From contig CAZQNW010000002.1 in the NCBI GenBank assembly GCA_964595035.1, positions 1 to 49,878 on the forward strand: a DNA stretch of 49,878 nt, written 5' to 3'. Below are positions 26,109 through 34,622 of this stretch, piece by piece (position 1 is the first letter of the stretch; each line of letters opens with the position of its first letter). The stretch comes from JAKASV01 sp964595035. GTDB lineage: Bacteria; Babelota; Babeliae; Babelales; Vermiphilaceae. Position numbers and translations under genes: made by a program. The notes below the pieces were generated by a model. It saw only the letters and a list, made by a program, of their open reading frames with translations, did no database searches and had not been told where the DNA came from.

Positions 26109-27569
26109 ATGGAGAAAAAAACGATAACGCGTAATGATTTGATAAAAGTTGAGGATTTTTTATATGAAATTCCTAGGTCTTTTCGAGAAGACATGCGTGT
26201 CAGTGCCCGAGTTTTTTTGAGTGAAGAGATGCTTGATGCCGTTCTTGATGATAAGTCGTTGGAGCAGCTTGTTAATGTTACGACGTTGCCCGGTATTAAA
26301 AAATACGCATTTGCAATGCCTGATATACATCAAGGATATGGGTTCCCTATAGGAGGCCTTGCCGCAACGGCAGTTCATGAGGGTGGTGTTATTTCGCCCG
26401 GAGGTATAGGCTATGATATAAATTGTGGCGTACGCCTTCTTGTAACCTCTGTATATGCCTCTGAAATTAAGCCTTATATTGAAAATTTAGCAACAGCGCT
26501 TTATCATCAGGTGCCATCAGGGGTTGGCCGTGGAGGTAAAATTGACCTTTCTATGGGTGAACTTGATAAAATCTTGAAGCGTGGTGCTGCGCATGCCGTT
26601 GCAATGGGGTATGGAAATGAGTCTGATCTTGAATACTGTGAGGAACGCGGATGTCTGCATAGTGCTGATCCATCATTAATATCGGATAGAGCAAAAAAGC
26701 GAGGACTGGATCAGTTGGGAACTCTTGGCTCAGGTAACCATTTTTTGGAAGTGCAAAGTGTTTCAGAGATCTTTGATGAAAAGGTCGCACAGACATTTGG
26801 TCTTGAGCTTGATCGTATTGTTGTTATGATCCACTGCGGATCTCGAGGGATTGGCCATCAGACATGTACTGATTACGTCAGGCTTATGATGAATAAAATG
26901 AGCGGCTTGGGTATTCAGTTACCTGACAGAGAGCTTGCTTGTGCGCCATTTGCAAGTCCGGTAGGGCAAGAATATTTTGCGGCTATGGCGGCTGCGGCTA
27001 ATTTTGCATGGGCAAATCGTCATGTTATAGCGCATTATGTACGCGAAGCCTTTAAAACCGTTATTGGCGGCAATGTTGTGATTAATACGTTATATGATGT
27101 ATCACATAACATAGGTAAGTTAGAAACGCATATTGTTGATGGTGTACCGGTGGAACTTTTGGTTCATCGCAAAGGAGCAACACGTGCTTTTGGACCAGGA
27201 AGAAAAGAGCTTCCTGCAAAATATCATGCTGTAGGGCAACCTGTATTGATTCCCGGAACGATGGGAACCTCGTCATATGTAATGGTTGGTGCTTCTAAAG
27301 GTATGGAAAAGGCATTTGGCACTTCATGCCACGGTGCCGGTCGCAGATTGTCTCGCGCAAAAGCAAAAGAAAAAGTTCGTGGATCTGAACTGCGTGATTG
27401 GTTAGAAACACAAGGAATAACTATTCGTTGTGATTCCAATGCGGGACTAGCAGAAGAGGCTCCTTTGGCCTATAAGGATGTGGATAATGTCGTTAACGTG
27501 GTACATGGAGCAGATTTAGCATATAAGGTTGCCCGCTGCAAGCCCTTGGCAGTGATAAAAGGTGGTTGA
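26109..27569 (+). CDS. rtcB: RtcB-type RNA-splicing/repair ligase
   Basis: GTP- and Mn-dependent ligase that joins 2',3'-cyclic phosphate or 3'-phosphate RNA ends to 5'-OH ends, for tRNA repair and splicing-type reactions. GGIGYDINCGVR carries Asp103 and Cys106 for Mn binding. GSGNHFLEVQ, HCGSRGIGHQ and SHNIGKLE add the metal-binding histidines. RKGATRAFGPG follows, and SCHGAGRRLSR carries the His that is guanylated. The 486 residues match full-length RtcB. It is co-directional with archease upstream. Confidence 0.96.
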   Translation: MEKKTITRNDLIKVEDFLYEIPRSFREDMRVSARVFLSEEMLDAVLDDKSLEQLVNVTTLPGIKKYAFAMPDIHQGYGFPIGGLAATAVHEGGVISPGGIGYDINCGVRLLVTSVYASEIKPYIENLATALYHQVPSGVGRGGKIDLSMGELDKILKRGAAHAVAMGYGNESDLEYCEERGCLHSADPSLISDRAKKRGLDQLGTLGSGNHFLEVQSVSEIFDEKVAQTFGLELDRIVVMIHCGSRGIGHQTCTDYVRLMMNKMSGLGIQLPDRELACAPFASPVGQEYFAAMAAAANFAWANRHVIAHYVREAFKTVIGGNVVINTLYDVSHNIGKLETHIVDGVPVELLVHRKGATRAFGPGRKELPAKYHAVGQPVLIPGTMGTSSYVMVGASKGMEKAFGTSCHGAGRRLSRAKAKEKVRGSELRDWLETQGITIRCDSNAGLAEEAPLAYKDVDNVVNVVHGADLAYKVARCKPLAVIKGG

Positions 27570-27578
27570 TTTAGACTG

Positions 27579-28316
27579 TTACAAAAGACTTTGTGTTACG
27601 TGATAGGCAATTCTATGCTCAGATAACCAAGACTGCCATTGAGGGGATACTTGTTCGGTACACAATAATTCGTAGGATAGGTGTGTGTTCTGTGACATAT
27701 TGTATCGCTCTACAAGCTGTTGTTGTCTTAGTAATTGCCTACAAAGGTTACGTGCTTTTTTGCAATGTTCAATATTTAACGAGTTCCATTCTATTGTTTT
27801 ACATTCCAACCATCGTTGATTGGTAATAATGTGATGAAGATGTATTAATGTAGGTCCTTGGTAATTGTGGGGTATGCCAAAGGCAGTAACTTTTTCACTG
27901 GTATTTGATTCTTCTATATCCAACGCGGTTTTAATTTCGTGCCACAATCTGAGACGCGGGGTAGTATTACAAATGTCACGAATAAATGCTCTAAGTAATA
28001 AGTGAAAGCCGGGAGTTGCAAGAAAATAATGAATCGCACGGTCAATTGTACCTATTTGAGATCTAAGAACAGGAAAGCGTATGTCGTGGTTTTTAGATGT
28101 ACATAATAAAATGTCGAGTGCGTTATTTAGTTCTTGCAATGATATATGAGGGTTGTCTATGGCATGTAGCGCAATATCTTGTACATGAGCTACGTGAGAA
28201 CAGCGTCCTCTTTCTATTTGAGTTAATAGGTGTGCGAGGGATTGTTGACTGCAAAGTATGGGGCTTAATAAATACGGTAGGCTTAAAAATCCTAATGCCT
28301 TTGTGTATGCGTTCAT
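27579..28316 (-). CDS. Exported helical protein, unknown function
   Basis: 245 residues with a signal peptide (about 1-22, ending LCS). The mature part is rich in helices, histidine and cysteine (RLRLWHEI, LIHLHHII, KARNLCRQLL), but no known motif is evident. AAGGAGG precedes the ATG at ideal spacing. It lies on the opposite strand between rtcB and thpR, with its stop only ten bases from the rtcB stop. Confidence 0.7.
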   Translation of the reverse strand: MNAYTKALGFLSLPYLLSPILCSQQSLAHLLTQIERGRCSHVAHVQDIALHAIDNPHISLQELNNALDILLCTSKNHDIRFPVLRSQIGTIDRAIHYFLATPGFHLLLRAFIRDICNTTPRLRLWHEIKTALDIEESNTSEKVTAFGIPHNYQGPTLIHLHHIITNQRWLECKTIEWNSLNIEHCKKARNLCRQLLRQQQLVERYNMSQNTHLSYELLCTEQVSPQWQSWLSEHRIAYHVTQSLL

Positions 28317-28414
28317 TCGTCCTCCTTTATGGCTTGAACTGTTTTTACGCGTGTAGTAAGGTTTAAATGTTTGAGCTTGTTATAGCAATAATGGGTATAT
28401 AAGGCAATAAAATA

Positions 28415-28993
28415 ATGAATATTTTTAAAGATGTGTCAGAAGATATGATACGGCTTTTTATTGCGGTTGAGTTACCGTCTTATATAAAAGAAGAAATAAT
28501 GCGCTTGCAAAAAAACTTAATGGGCAAGCGCGTTTTAATTGGAACCTATCCTAAGCCTGATGCCATGCATCTGACGTTAAAATTTATTGGTGATGTAGAA
28601 CAAAATGAAATTCCTCTTATACAACAAGCACTGCGTTCAGTAGAAGGTATACGTATGCACGCACGCATAACGAATCTTATGTTTTTTGGAAACTTTCGTT
28701 TCCCCAAAGTAGTGTATGTTGCTCTTGAATGTCCTGATCTGCAAGAATTAGTAGATGCCATTGATCATGCTCTTCAAGAATTGTGTGTGCCAGAAGAGCG
28801 TAATTTTAATCCGCACATAACGCTTGCGCGTGTTAAAGAGATAATTGATTACCAAGCATGTATGGATTGGATCGAGAATACGCGTGTTGAACCATTGTCG
28901 TTCGATATCGAAAGCTTTGTGTTAATGCAATCAAAACGAAATAGTTTCGGTCCGATTCATATGCCTATTGAGCGCTATATCTTTAAATCTTAA
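28415..28993 (+). CDS. thpR: RNA 2',3'-cyclic phosphodiesterase (ThpR / 2'-5' RNA ligase family)
   Basis: 2H-phosphoesterase that opens 2',3'-cyclic phosphate RNA ends and can form or break 2'-5' links. The two HxTx motifs are present: MHLTLKFIG and NPHITLARV. Residues 11-20 (MIRLFIAVEL) match the usual family N-terminus, so the true start may be the internal ATG at 28445; neither start has a strong ribosome site. The 3' end overlaps the convergent delta-prime gene by 11 bases. Together with rtcB and archease, 850 bases away, it forms an RNA-end metabolism neighbourhood. Confidence 0.92.
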   Translation: MNIFKDVSEDMIRLFIAVELPSYIKEEIMRLQKNLMGKRVLIGTYPKPDAMHLTLKFIGDVEQNEIPLIQQALRSVEGIRMHARITNLMFFGNFRFPKVVYVALECPDLQELVDAIDHALQELCVPEERNFNPHITLARVKEIIDYQACMDWIENTRVEPLSFDIESFVLMQSKRNSFGPIHMPIERYIFKS

Positions 28994-29747
28994 TTTGGAG
29001 AAAAAGGTTTTTCCAGAATAATTTGCTGCTACCGCTCATTGGAGGATTCTCAAGTGCATTGTACATAATTTCTATAATGTGCTGTGCAGAAGAACAGTTG
29101 TGTGCATTATTTTCTTTGAGAGCTTCTTTATAACGTAACGTCCAATATTGTGCGAGTTTATCAATAAGCTCAACTGTTTCGAGCTCATCAGGGTTGGTAC
29201 TATCTAATGCTTGCAAAAAATCTGTTGGATTTTCATATTCGGGTTTTATAAAAAACTTAATAAGGGGATGATTACCTAGCTCATTTTGTGATGAGTAAAA
29301 TTGAGAAATTGTGCAACGAGAACGAATTGTAGGAGCTACAGCTCCTATTTTTTCCGCGAGTAACAAAAAGTTATAACCACGAGGAGGTTCTTCAATCGAC
29401 TTAAGCAGGCTGTTATAACATGATGCTGTTAAATAGTCTGCACGCTGGATAACAATAAAAAACTCTTGGCCTTCGTCAAGAGAAAGCTTGAGCGTATCAA
29501 ATACGATTTCAAGATCTTCGCGTGTATAATTGCCTTGTGGTGCTACCCATAATGCGCTGTGGTACTGGTGCTGTGCAATGAGCTTACATGTAGTACATGT
29601 GGCACAACCGCCTTTATGGCACCAACGCTTTTGCATGTAGGTATGTACATGATTAGTGAGTTCTGTAATGGGGCCTACCCATAATTGAGTTGGACTCGTT
29701 GATTCGGTAGTTCCCGTTATTAGGTGTTTGTGGTGTTGTGTATCCAT
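28983..29747 (-). CDS. holB: DNA polymerase III delta-prime (clamp loader) subunit
   Basis: Replication clamp-loader subunit. The zinc module is CHKGGCATCTTC near residues 43-54. RADYLTASCYNSLLKSIEEPP is the recognisable delta-prime/gamma core segment, and IRSRC is the SRC motif that acts on neighbouring ATPase subunits. No Walker A is present, as expected for delta-prime. At 254 residues it is shorter than the usual 300-330, chiefly at the C-terminus. It follows tmk with a 28-base overlap, a pairing common in bacteria. Confidence 0.85.
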   Translation of the reverse strand: MDTQHHKHLITGTTESTSPTQLWVGPITELTNHVHTYMQKRWCHKGGCATCTTCKLIAQHQYHSALWVAPQGNYTREDLEIVFDTLKLSLDEGQEFFIVIQRADYLTASCYNSLLKSIEEPPRGYNFLLLAEKIGAVAPTIRSRCTISQFYSSQNELGNHPLIKFFIKPEYENPTDFLQALDSTNPDELETVELIDKLAQYWTLRYKEALKENNAHNCSSAQHIIEIMYNALENPPMSGSSKLFWKNLFLQIKI

Positions 29748-30364
29748 GTAAGGATAATCTCCATAGCAAGATGTGTTAGTTCTTCGGGTGTTTTTGTTCC
29801 ATCCAATATATATGCATTCTTTCTTTTATGCATGAGTTTATCAAACCCCTCTACTATTTTTTGAAAGAAATTTTTTGATTCTTGTTCAAAAGATGTAAAG
29901 GGAATATTGCGTGCAATTCTGCGTTCTAAAGCTGTTTCTGCGGTAACACGTACGTACACAACAATATCAGGTTCGCGACCTTCCATTGCCCAAGCGTTTA
30001 CGTGTTGAATAAACGAAGTATCAAGACCACGGGCGTATCCTTGATATACCACCGAAGAATCTGCCATACGATCTGATATAACGATCTGTTTTTTTGCCAA
30101 TGACGGTAAAACAACACTTTCAAAATGCTGAGCTCTGTCTGCCGCAAAAAGCAAATACTCGGCTTTTGCGGTTTTTGAAATGGTCGGGTCATGCAGTATA
30201 GTACGTATATGTGAACCAAGTATACTGTCGCCTGGTTCGCGTGTTAAGATCACAGGCCATAACTGCTCTTTAAGAGCGTTAGCAAGATGGTGCGCCAACG
30301 TGCTTTTACCGGAACCGTCAATGCCTTCGATGGCAACAAGTATACCTCGCTGTAGGTGTTTCAT
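29720..30364 (-). CDS. tmk: Thymidylate kinase
   Basis: Phosphorylates dTMP to dTDP with ATP in the cytosol. Walker A is EGIDGSGKST at residues 13-22, the DRX-type motif is SDRMADSSVVYQGYARG near 95-111, and the lid includes an R-rich ERRIARN segment. The 214 residues from the ATG at 30364 fit the family. That start is preferred over an ATG five codons earlier because AAGG lies at good spacing before it. The downstream holB-like gene overlaps its end by 28 bases. Confidence 0.94.
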   Translation of the reverse strand: MKHLQRGILVAIEGIDGSGKSTLAHHLANALKEQLWPVILTREPGDSILGSHIRTILHDPTISKTAKAEYLLFAADRAQHFESVVLPSLAKKQIVISDRMADSSVVYQGYARGLDTSFIQHVNAWAMEGREPDIVVYVRVTAETALERRIARNIPFTSFEQESKNFFQKIVEGFDKLMHKRKNAYILDGTKTPEELTHLAMEIILTWIHNTTNT

Positions 30365-30548
30365 AACAAACCTTAACATAGCAATTTTGCTGATAAAATT
30401 AACTCTCTATAATATACTATATTAACAATTCAAAGTCTTGTTAGTTTATATGTAGGTTATTTTATTATGTTTTGTATATTTTAATTGCTATTGATTACTT
30501 TAGTATGTAATCGGCTCATAGTATTTTAGTATATATAGGGATACGAGC

Positions 30549-30743
30549 ATGTGTGAAAAGAAAAAAGTAATTATCAATCCCGGATGTATAGGTTGTGGTT
30601 TATGCGAATCGGTTGCACCGGACGTATTTGTAGTAAAAAATATATCAACGGTTAAAGACGTGTATGATTATGACCGTAATGCTGACAAAATTGAAAAAGC
30701 TGCGCAGTCGTGTCCTGTAGGTGCTATAACAATTCAAGAGTGA
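30549..30743 (+). CDS. Ferredoxin, single [4Fe-4S] type
   Basis: 64-residue soluble electron carrier. CIGCGLC gives Cys13, Cys16 and Cys19, and CPVGAI gives the fourth cysteine near residue 55, the ligand set for one [4Fe-4S] cluster. The second cluster of bacterial-type ferredoxins is absent. The acyl-CoA ligase begins 28 bases downstream in the same direction, so the two may share a transcript; a functional link is not evident. Confidence 0.9.
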   Translation: MCEKKKVIINPGCIGCGLCESVAPDVFVVKNISTVKDVYDYDRNADKIEKAAQSCPVGAITIQE

Positions 30744-30771
30744 TTATACTTTTAAAAAAGAAGGATGTGTA

Positions 30772-32364
30772 ATGAATATTTATGAAAAATTGCAAAGTAG
30801 TGTTGATATGCCGGAGAAGCAGATTTACCAGGAACTTTATGATGCTTTGATCAATCAAGATAAGATACATTTTTTGGGGCTTATTTTGCAAAGAGCTGCA
30901 CGCCTATTTTCTCAGGATACGGCTCTTGTATGTCATGATACATCGATGAGCTATCGCGAACTCTATTATCGCGCTTGTTTTGTGAGTATGTTATTGAAAG
31001 AGAGGGGTGTAAAGCCTCGTGACCGTGTTCTTATGCTTATGGAAAATTCCTTTGCGTTTTATGTTGCGTATTTCGGTATTACACAAATAGGAGCCGTAGT
31101 TGTGCCTCTTAATATTTTTCTTCATGAAAAAGAATTGGCTCATATTATAGAAGATGCGCAGCCTACATTCTTTATTTGTTCGTCAGCAAGGATAGAAAAA
31201 ATACGTGAGTGTGTGTCTCAATTGCCTCCTATGATTGATGAGCGTGACCTTAAACTTGAAAATCCGGTTCCTGATGATATTCCATCGTTTGAAGTTACTT
31301 GTCTGCCATTTGATGATATGGCTGCACTATTGTATACCTCTGGGACAACAGGTTTTCCTAAAGGTGTAATGTTAAGTTCACGTAATATTCTTACTAACGT
31401 AGTTCAAGTGATTTCGCGGTTTGGTCTTATTAGGCAACAACGTGTTTTGGCCGTTTTACCCTTATTTCATAGCCTTGCTCAAAATGTATGCATTTGGTCA
31501 AGTATAGTTATGGGGTGTACGGTAATTATTGTTCCCAAGATTGATCGTAGAATGTTGTTAACCGGATTGGAGCATAAGCCGACAATTTTTGTGGGAGTAC
31601 CGGCTTTATTTGCTGTACTGTGTTTATTGAGAACGGCTCCGCTTGACTCTATTAATTATTTTTTTTCGGGAGGTGATGCATTACCTGATAGGATAAGATC
31701 AGCATTTTCTCTTATTTATAGAAGGAAAATTTGCAGTGGGTATGGAACAACTGAAGCTTCGCCGATTATTTCGGTTGATATGGAAGATGTAGCCGAACCG
31801 ACAAATTGTACAGGCAAACCTCTTGTCGGAGTCCATTGTGCTATCAAGGACGATAATTGGAATACGTTACCGGAAAAGCATATCGGGCAAATTTGGATTA
31901 AAGGTGATAATATCATGCTTGGTTATTACAATGCTCCTGATGTGAATAAGACAGTTTTTAAGGATGAATGGTTTGCGACAGGTGATCTTGGGTATATTGA
32001 TGATAACGGCAAAATAGTCATTACCGGTAGAGTTAAAGACCTTATTGTAAGTAAGGGTATAAATATCTATCCCCAAGAAATAGAAAATGTTATTATGTTA
32101 TCGCCAAATGTAACGGCTGTTGGTGTTATAGGGCAAGATGATCCTGATGTTGGTCAATTTCCGGTTGCATATGTAACGGTTCGCCAGATGAACCCTCACA
32201 TTGAGATGGAATTGAGAAAATTGTGCGCCCAACATTTAGCTGCTTATAAAGTTCCTAAACAATTCATCTGCAGTACTCAACCATTAGTGACAACGGCTAC
32301 CGGAAAAGTCGATAAAAAGGTACTTAGAAAATTGCACGCTGAAAGGCTTGATAAGGCTACATAA
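30772..32364 (+). CDS. AMP-binding acyl-CoA ligase (long-chain fatty acid type)
   Basis: Activates a carboxylic acid as acyl-AMP and then as a CoA thioester. The P-loop is LLYTSGTTGFPKGVMLS near residues 186-202, followed by GYGTTEASP near 322-330, TGDLGYIDDNGKIVITGRVKD near 403 and a C-terminal catalytic Lys in TGKVDKKVLRK. The 530 residues and overall layout match FadD-like ligases. The chain length of the substrate cannot be told. In a reduced genome it could recycle host-derived fatty acids. AAGAAGGA precedes the ATG. Confidence 0.9.
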   Translation: MNIYEKLQSSVDMPEKQIYQELYDALINQDKIHFLGLILQRAARLFSQDTALVCHDTSMSYRELYYRACFVSMLLKERGVKPRDRVLMLMENSFAFYVAYFGITQIGAVVVPLNIFLHEKELAHIIEDAQPTFFICSSARIEKIRECVSQLPPMIDERDLKLENPVPDDIPSFEVTCLPFDDMAALLYTSGTTGFPKGVMLSSRNILTNVVQVISRFGLIRQQRVLAVLPLFHSLAQNVCIWSSIVMGCTVIIVPKIDRRMLLTGLEHKPTIFVGVPALFAVLCLLRTAPLDSINYFFSGGDALPDRIRSAFSLIYRRKICSGYGTTEASPIISVDMEDVAEPTNCTGKPLVGVHCAIKDDNWNTLPEKHIGQIWIKGDNIMLGYYNAPDVNKTVFKDEWFATGDLGYIDDNGKIVITGRVKDLIVSKGINIYPQEIENVIMLSPNVTAVGVIGQDDPDVGQFPVAYVTVRQMNPHIEMELRKLCAQHLAAYKVPKQFICSTQPLVTTATGKVDKKVLRKLHAERLDKAT

Positions 32365-32415
32365 TAGGAGAGTATAGAAAGTTGTTGTATTGTGCGGGTT
32401 AATAAGCAAAAAAAG

Positions 32416-32444
32416 TTGCTTTTGAGAAAACCTTGCGTTATAAT
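32416..32444 (+). promoter_or_regulatory. Candidate promoter for the metallo-beta-lactamase-fold gene
   Basis: TTGCTT, 17 bases, TATAAT, with transcription expected near 32451 and a leader of about 74 bases that contains a hairpin. Confidence 0.65.
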
Positions 32445-32476
32445 TTGATCAGTCTTAATAATGATAACCTCCATTT

Positions 32477-32508
32477 CCCCTATCCGTGACGTTCTGTCTG
32501 GGTAGGGG
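32477..32508 (+). terminator. Leader hairpin: terminator of the upstream gene or attenuator
   Basis: CCCCTATCC pairs with GGGTAGGGG (one G-U pair) around a 14-base loop, followed by TATTTTG. It lies downstream of the promoter at 32416 and before the ATG at 32525, so it could end acyl-CoA ligase read-through or attenuate the next gene. Confidence 0.5.
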
Positions 32509-32524
32509 TATTTTGATTAGAATT

Positions 32525-33490
32525 ATGGATAATAAAAATAATAAATATGTTCCAGCCAAAAAAGATGGTCGTTTTGAATGTAGTGTCCACGAGGTCAAGG
32601 AAGGATTTTTTTGGGCAACTGCATTATCACTTATTAAGTCAACTATTAAGCGTTTTCGAGTACATGAACAAATAGATTGGCTGATACCTGAAAATCCTGT
32701 TGAACGAAGTCAAGATCTTGCGATAACATGGATTGGTCATTCTACGGTGCTTATCCAGGTTGATGGCCTCAATATTTTAACAGATCCAATCTTTGGCGCC
32801 GCTTCGGTCCTGTTTCCTCGCATAATTAAACCGGGTATTAAGCTTGAACAATTACCTCCTATCGATGCGGTTCTTATTTCTCATAATCATTATGACCATA
32901 TGGAAGCTTCTGCGATTGCTTATTTAGCTAAAAAAAATCCGTCAATTCAGTTTCTGGTGCCGCAGGGCGATAAAGCCTGGTTTTTAAAGCGTGGGATCCG
33001 GAATGTCTTTGAGTTTTTGTGGTGGGAAGGCCATACCGTAGCAGATAAAGCAACCTGTACGTTTTTGCCCGCGATTCATTGGACCCAACGTCGGTTGAGG
33101 GACAGAAATAAATCTCTTTGGGGTAGTTGGATGATCGAGGTTGCCGGCAAAAGAGTATACTTTGGTGGCGATACTGCTTTTGGAGACCACTTTAAGACTA
33201 TTGCCCAAGAGTACCCATCAATTGATCTTGCTATTCTTCCTATAAGTCCTTGTGAGCCACGTGAATCTATGAAACATGCCCATATAGATGCACAGGAGGC
33301 TATACAGGCCTTTGTTGCATTAGGGGCTAAGCAATTTATTCCTATTCATTGGGGAACGTTTCGCTTTGGTAATGAACCAGCACATTTGGCTATTGATAGA
33401 CTCGTGTATGGTTGGTGCGAAAATCAATTAGATGAAGCTAAGCTTGTTATTCCGCAAGCGGGCAAAAGAGTATTTTTGTACCTTAAATAG
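32525..33490 (+). CDS. Metallo-beta-lactamase-fold hydrolase, NAPE-PLD/UlaG-like
   Basis: WIGHSTVLIQVDGLNILTDP leads into the HNHYDH metal motif near residues 122-127, with a further His in AIHW, an FGGDTAFGD motif and a late IHWGTF. This layout matches N-acyl-phosphatidylethanolamine phospholipase D-like and related lactonase-like hydrolases. No signal peptide is seen. The ATG at 32525 is chosen because an upstream ATG at 32486 lies inside the leader hairpin. No strong ribosome site precedes it. The substrate may be a phospholipid, but this is from family resemblance only. Confidence 0.85.
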   Translation: MDNKNNKYVPAKKDGRFECSVHEVKEGFFWATALSLIKSTIKRFRVHEQIDWLIPENPVERSQDLAITWIGHSTVLIQVDGLNILTDPIFGAASVLFPRIIKPGIKLEQLPPIDAVLISHNHYDHMEASAIAYLAKKNPSIQFLVPQGDKAWFLKRGIRNVFEFLWWEGHTVADKATCTFLPAIHWTQRRLRDRNKSLWGSWMIEVAGKRVYFGGDTAFGDHFKTIAQEYPSIDLAILPISPCEPRESMKHAHIDAQEAIQAFVALGAKQFIPIHWGTFRFGNEPAHLAIDRLVYGWCENQLDEAKLVIPQAGKRVFLYLK

Positions 33491-33553
33491 CACCGACTAC
33501 ATATTAGTATGCCTTATGATATTTTCTTAATTCAAATATTTTTACTTATTGTA

Positions 33554-33581
33554 TTGACAAAAAATATAAATATTCTATAAT
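33554..33581 (+). promoter_or_regulatory. Consensus promoter for the exported cysteine protease gene
   Basis: TTGACA, 16 bases of A/T-rich spacer, TATAAT. Both boxes match the sigma70 consensus exactly, predicting strong constitutive transcription about 35 bases before the ATG at 33624. Confidence 0.85.
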
Positions 33582-33623
33582 AGAAATCAAAATATAAGAT
33601 TAAGTGCAATGTAGGTTATAAAC

Positions 33624-34445
33624 ATGAAATATTCACTATTTTTTTCATTATCGTTATGTGTTCTCGGTATAAGTTTGCAGGGTATGGGTCGTAGGCAGCC
33701 AATATCAAGTGGTAAGCCATATAACCCAAGGAGGACGCGACCGATGCATGTTGCTGCTTCACATGGGGGGCATACTTCGCAAAGAGTTGCTGCTGCTGCG
33801 GCTCCTGTAATGCAGGTTCGCCGTGAGTTGCCTACTTTGCAAAGAGTTGCTGCTGCTGCGGCTCCTGTAGAGCAGGTTCGCAGTGAGTTGCCTCTGCCTA
33901 CGTCTTTGAGCAGTCTTAAAGGTGTTTCAATTCATCATATAGTTGTTACTCAACAGGGCCCAAATCAATGTGGGTCTCGTGCAGTTGCTAATGCATTGGC
34001 TGTTCAAGATGTCATCATGTCAGGTCAACCATTGAATTCTTCCATCATTAGAGCTCAGGCTGCTCAGTATGACCGTATTTTGGTGAATCGTGCATTGGAA
34101 TGGTCTGAAGTTGCGAATTTAGCTCGCAGAAACAAGCTGTTTAATGCGCATATTATGGCGAGAATGCCTAAAGAACAAACGGATGCAGAATATCCTTATG
34201 TTGTATATTCGACTGATGGGAATCAATCTAGCATTAATGATTTAGCCGCGTCACTGTTAATGCATGGAAGAATGACAGCACATATTATTTGCAATACGGG
34301 CGGTCATTGGGTGCTTGTTACCATCATAAAGCAAGAAGGACGTATGCCTCAGATCTTGTATATGGATTCTTGTAATGGAAGGTTGCAGGATAATTCTGCA
34401 GCGACAAAATATATTTGCTATTTAGCTAATACCTGTTTAGCATAA
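33624..34445 (+). CDS. Exported papain/Ulp1-like cysteine protease candidate
   Basis: 273 residues. A signal peptide covers 1-20. A low-complexity linker (about 30-95) contains two copies of a 20-residue repeat. The C-terminal domain has QQGPNQCGSRAVANAL with candidate nucleophile Cys116, then GGHWVLVTI with His228, then ILYMDSCN with Asp248. The order Cys-His-Asp is papain-like. The local motifs (QxNxCG, HW and DS) look like those of Ulp1/C48 deSUMOylating proteases in rearranged order. A role in cleaving host ubiquitin-like conjugates is possible but inferred. It is a single-gene unit with a consensus promoter and a strong terminator. Confidence 0.7.
   Translation: MKYSLFFSLSLCVLGISLQGMGRRQPISSGKPYNPRRTRPMHVAASHGGHTSQRVAAAAAPVMQVRRELPTLQRVAAAAAPVEQVRSELPLPTSLSSLKGVSIHHIVVTQQGPNQCGSRAVANALAVQDVIMSGQPLNSSIIRAQAAQYDRILVNRALEWSEVANLARRNKLFNAHIMARMPKEQTDAEYPYVVYSTDGNQSSINDLAASLLMHGRMTAHIICNTGGHWVLVTIIKQEGRMPQILYMDSCNGRLQDNSAATKYICYLANTCLA
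33774..33893 (+). repeat. Tandem 60-bp direct repeat (two copies)
   Basis: Units 33774-33833 and 33834-33893 are identical at 56 of 60 positions. They encode two 20-residue copies beginning T(S/L)QRVAAAAAP in the linker of the exported protease. Copy number could vary between strains. Confidence 0.95.
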
Positions 34446-34493
34446 AAATTGTGGCAGCTCGCTAGAGAGCTGTCTGCTTTAAATAGCTCCAAA

Positions 34494-34533
34494 ATAAAAT
34501 ATCCGGCTCTTTGTACGAGGCCGGATATTTTAT
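34494..34533 (+). terminator. Rho-independent terminator after the cysteine protease gene
   Basis: A perfect 14-pair stem (ATAAAATATCCGGC with GCCGGATATTTTAT) around a 12-base loop. The A- and T-rich outer arms allow termination in either direction. Confidence 0.85.
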
Positions 34534-34622
34534 TGGTTATCTAGGGTACTTTTTGTATTCTTTTCTTAAAGAGAGTGGTAAGAGTATAATTGGTGTAGTG
34601 GGCATATAAAAAAGGAGTACCC

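Noticed and set aside
33774..33893. Short tandem repeat considered as a CRISPR-like array
   Set aside because: There are only two adjacent copies with no spacers, and they lie in frame within a protein-coding gene.
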